NCBI GenBank assembly: GCA_963691655.1
Contig: OY829326.1
Location: 35,801,989 to 35,865,988, forward strand
Direction: 5' to 3'
Length of the DNA stretch: 64,000 bases
From: Toxonevra muliebris
Lineage: Eukaryota > Arthropoda > Insecta > Diptera > Pallopteridae
This document shows positions 60,384-64,000 of the stretch, in pieces. A program made the translations under genes and the position numbers. Below the pieces are notes generated by a model. That model did no database searches and was not told where the DNA came from. It saw nothing but the letters and a program-made list of their open reading frames with translations. Within the stretch, counting starts at the first letter, position 1. Each line of letters opens with the position of its first letter.

Positions 60384-60764
60384 ATTCTCACAGTAGGATG
60401 TAAAGTTTGGTTAATTTCACATAAAATCACCCCAAAAAATACAAGAATTCATGGATGATGAGAGAAGACATGGAAAAATTCCATACTTCAAGAAATATGA
60501 TTTAATGATGGGAACGCAAAAAAAAAACTGCACAAAATAAGGGAGACTTAAGACTGAGCAACTAAAAAATGTTTTTTCTAAACTTTTGTAGCTATTTAAA
60601 ACTAGAGATACTGTACTGTACGATACTGTACTTAGACGACTGTAACCACTTTCAAAAACGAAAAAGCTTATAATTTTTAAAAATCTTTCTATAGCGCAAA
60701 TTTAATGGTCAGTTTATATGTATGTATCTTACTTTGAAGAGTTCGATAATAGTTTTTTATCTGA

Positions 60765-61000
60765 AGTCTGAATTACGGTTGGATGTTGTGTGTTTTAAAC
60801 TTTTTTTTCATTTGTGGTCTGAATTGGATCTTCTTTGGATCTGATTTTGTTCTGAATTTTTGACTCTTTTTGGTTTGAATTTAATCTCCTTTTTGTCTGA
60901 ACTAAACACTTTTTAGGTTTAATTTTTGATCGGAATTTTTAAAGGTTTTGGTCGGGATTTTGAACTGGTTTTCGATCTAGATTTTGGACAAGTTATATGC
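60765..61000 (+). repeat. TTTTGGTCTGAA-type degenerate minisatellite, array 8
   Basis: Units such as GGATCTGATTTTGTTCTGAA and TTTTGGTTTGAATTT. A decayed CAAATCCACCACCTG at about 61042-61056 may be the right end of its host element, by comparison with ATCCGCCACTG at the other loci. Confidence 0.65.
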
Positions 61001-61059
61001 TGATATATATATTATAATATATCAAATCCTTCCTTAAACTCAAATCCACCACCTGAGAG

Positions 61060-62835
61060 AAAATCAAATTTTGATTATTTGTTTTGGCGTTATTCAGCAC
61101 TTTTATCGTATATAGGATTTTTTATAAACGAATTATGGAAATGAAAGGTTAATTAAGTACCTAGGCTTTATTGCAAGCAACATATTAACTACTTAACTTA
61201 AACAAATGTTATGTCAAAGTTTGTTAAAAATATTTAAAATAACTTTCCTCTTCAAATGAAAAATTTTATTATCAATTTGTTACGTGTATCTCCATCACAT
61301 TATATCGCATCTTATCGCATATATGCAGAGTAAGCTCAACTCCTAAATAAACTTATTCACTTCGCTTTCCTTCCCTTTTTTTTTTTGATAGCTTTTGCTG
61401 GACTTTCTTCAACGTTTCCTGTCCGCACACAAAATATGAGGATTTTTAAGAGTCAAAAAAAAGAGAAGCAAGTAATAGTGTAAAACTTTTTTCCTCACTC
61501 GGGTAATACGAAATGTCAGCGTTCATAAAAAGATGCTTTAGTGAATGTTCGCAGCAGGTTCGGTTATGGAAAACATAGGCGGCTTCTAAGGCCGGCACTA
61601 ATTGGAGAAGAAAATTTTTTTGGGATTTATATAATATGATTTGAATATAAATAGCATGTGAATGCTCATTTAAATGGATAGTACTTTAATGTTTGCTTAT
61701 TAAAAAATTGCAATGTCCAAATAAACAGGTTAGGTTTTTTTCATTTATTTCTCAATAATCACCTAAAACCGCTACTGCTTGGTAGTGTACTTAACTGCAG
61801 AACTTTTCTGCATAAAGTTTTTGTTTCATACTTTTTTCAGTAGTTATCTGCTGCGAATTGTGTAGGAAGTCTGTCTAATTCCACTTTTAACTTAAAGTCG
61901 AAAATTATGATTTTTTTTCGGTGTCATTCCAAGAAAAAAAGGAAGTACTTTTGAAATTTTAATTGCAATGCTCAGCATACATAAAAAATGGGAACTTTTT
62001 TAATTTTGCTTATGAAACATAAAGGAAATGTTAGTTTTCTAAGTTAATCTAAGCATGGAAACATAAAAATGTTGAACAAAAATATAAATGAGAAAAGCTC
62101 ATAAATAAAAAATAAATAAAAGAAACTAAAAATTTAGATTCGTATAGTTTCTCTTTTTTTTAGCACAAAAATTTGTTTAATAAATCTAAAAATATTGTTG
62201 TTCTGCATCGGTTGCATGCATCATCAAAAATAGTGTACCCCAACCTATGGTTTTACCTTCAAGGCTTCATGAAATATTTAAATTTTAGGAAAATATATTA
62301 AACAAAAAATCACTGTAGCAAACGAAAATAAGTTGCATTAAAAAATAGAGAATTGGGATAGGCTAATCTTTGAAATTTCACTTTATCAGAAAATATTACC
62401 TTTATTTTACTTTTATATTCAAAATGCTGAAAAGGTAATTCAAAATGCATGAATATCTGAAGAAACAAGAGAAAAGTTCTTAATCCAAATACGAAACAAA
62501 TTCGAATTTTATTGAATTTTTAAACTATTGTTCTCATAGGATTACTAACAAATCGTCAAAAATAACTAAGAAATAAGCGCAAAACTATCCGTACACAAGA
62601 TGTGTAGAACATAAAAAACTTTAACTTAATGCAAACTACCCAGTATAACAGGAACAACTTTTTTGTCTTAAATGAGGAGTCCTCAAGTCTTAATTTTGGA
62701 TCCCTGATCACGAATCTGTAGAGGGTAAAAGTGCTGGAACAATGCCTAAGGGTAAAACTTAGCACCACAACAAATCAAAATCGCAATTATCGTATCAATG
62801 TCAAACTTTCAAAAGTAAAAATTATCAAAAAAGCT
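61060..62835. other. AT-rich stretch without a recognisable gene
   Basis: Homopolymer-rich and with frequent stops in all frames. No ends, tails or motifs were recognised. Confidence 0.5.
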
Positions 62836-62974
62836 TTTCATTTCGCCGTTGAGATTCAACATGAAACTATGTGTCCCTTTGTGTACAAATATAACACGCA
62901 CATAAATGGATTTGAAAAGCTCTGCTTAGACCATCCATGGGCTGTTATCCAAGTCCAAGTAGTAGTAGTAAATC
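62836..62974 (+). mobile_element. 3' part of the AGT-tailed SINE (partial copy)
   Basis: CATTTCGCCGTTGAGATTCA, then ACATGAAACTATGTGTCCCT, is a diverged form of the core at 40400-40440. The copy ends in AGTAGTAGTAG near 62964-62974. The tRNA-like head was not found upstream. Confidence 0.7.
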
Positions 62975-63032
62975 ATGAATCTTGAAGTTGGATTCGTATA
63001 CGAGTATATCCGTGTTATATAATCGTCCTAAT

Positions 63033-64000
63033 CAATGCTGTATTTCGGGGGGGGGGGGGGTGCGCTTTGGGGGGTTCTTACCTCCCCTCTCCCCCCGAAA
63101 TGTGGAAACTTTATTCTAATTTTTTAGATTAATTGCCAATGGATGGAAAAAAAGTCAAAATAAAATCTATTTAACGATATTTTTTACTTCCATCGGTTTT
63201 TTTTCTAAAAAGTCACATATATACAAAATAAATTTGAAATCTTAGTTACACTAAGCGATCAAATCCGATTTGTTTTCGTCGACATTAGGTTTGACTACGG
63301 ATTCAAAAAGAGAAGGTGATACTGAGCACTCCTGCATTCATAGTTTTTCTGGGTCAGTAACTGTTTTTGATTTAAGGTTTCGTCCTGAATCAGTTTGAAA
63401 AGTTTAAAAATTAATAAAAATAGAAAAAATTATCGGATCCTTGTAAAATAAGACTTGCTTGAACCCAATTTTTTCCTTAAACGTTACGTGATGGGAAGTT
63501 TTTGACCTCAGATTCGTGTTCAACGTGAAAATTTCTTTCGTAAAAACTCCATCTTATTAGCAAAACCCATCTTAAAATTAATTTTATAACGCATTATAGC
63601 TCAGAGCACCACGACTAGAAAGATCTCTTTCAATGCTGTGACTTCACGAATTTAGGGAATATAAGCCAACCTCATCCGGGTTCCTTATCACTGATAATGG
63701 CTCAAATTCCTAATGATGATCATTTGAAAAAAATGAGCCTCTACTATTTTTGGTAATTTTTTTGAGGTTGGGTACATCATCAGAAGTGGGAAGTCAATGA
63801 GTTAATGGAATTATGTCCCTAACGATAAAAAAAAGATGCACTACAATGCACATTGAATAATATTTATTTGGAAAAATTTGATTATTCTGGGAATTTTTTG
63901 TCACTTTTGGCCATTTTTTTGAGGTTAAGATTAAAAAAAATCGGAAAATTTTTCCTAAAATTTTAGTTTTATAGGGTCCATCAAATGTATCATTGATTTA
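63033..64000 (-). mobile_element. Second copy of the 59.4-kb hAT-like element, inverted and cut by the window end
   Basis: It starts with CAATGCTGTATTTCGGGG, the counterpart of the right end of the 59375-60383 element, followed by a G run. Then in reverse order it shows the same landmarks. AGAAGGTGATACTGAGCA matches 60234-60256 inverted, CAACCTCATCCGGGTTCC matches near 59860, and ATTTTTTTGAGGTTGGGTAC matches near 59770. Divergence is moderate. Its CAGGGCCGTAGCC end should lie just beyond position 64000. Confidence 0.85.

Noticed and set aside
63047..63110. G and C runs as a G-quadruplex or regulatory site
   Set aside because: They are the decayed terminal G-run of the inverted hAT-like element and need no separate explanation.
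1..64000. CRISPR arrays, operons, riboswitches, phage or bacterial genes
   Set aside because: No regularly spaced direct repeats with unique spacers and no dense bacterial-type coding; all signs point to insect nuclear DNA.

Overview
The window is 64 kb of AT-rich eukaryotic DNA with no convincing host protein-coding exon and no intact tRNA or rRNA gene. Long A and T runs, CA/GT, TATG and TA microsatellites, and many broken transposons suggest an intron or intergenic stretch of an insect, most likely a higher fly (Brachycera). No single-copy gene is present to confirm the species. Almost all short open frames are chance frames, microsatellite read-through or transposon debris.

What can be annotated is a dense set of old mobile elements. 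Non-LTR retrotransposons (LINEs) contribute reverse-transcriptase fragments (8.14-8.31 kb and 23.27-23.62 kb), an RNase H fragment (41.86-42.15 kb), and two 3' ends (24.17-24.70 kb with an AAAT tail; 57.97-58.53 kb with an AAT tail). tRNA-derived SINEs form two families. One has a tRNA-Glu-like head (13.93-14.39 kb, apparently dimeric, and 51.03-51.33 kb). The other has an AGT-repeat tail (40.2 and 48.1-48.4 kb complete with target duplications; 23.6, 30.3 and 62.8 kb partial). The two families share a core. The tail of the dimeric SINE matches the 3' end of the LINE at 58 kb, which suggests a SINE/LINE partnership.

DNA transposons include a decayed Tc1-like transposase (5.34-6.06 kb), a Tc1-like inverted-repeat element (52.40-53.48 kb), TTAA-flanked elements (9.55-9.75 kb, piggyBac-like; 46.99-47.67 kb), TA-flanked MITEs (2.80-3.54 kb; 33.61-34.25 kb), a MITE at 27.04-27.50 kb, and several hAT-like non-autonomous elements. 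The best hAT-like case is 59.38-60.38 kb, with an 8-bp target duplication and an inverted second copy running off the end of the window.

The most unusual recurring structure is a degenerate minisatellite built on a roughly 12-bp TTTTGGTCTGAA-like unit. It occurs at eight places, about 3.3 kb in all, and in two of them lies inside hAT-like ends (36.53-37.49 and 43.08-44.19 kb). A perfect 44-bp inverted repeat (12.52-12.63 kb) and a perfect 26-bp one (9.77-9.85 kb) are the strongest hairpins. Stretches not listed below showed only AT-rich unique-looking sequence, homopolymers and short microsatellites. All homology calls rest on reading by eye; no search was run.
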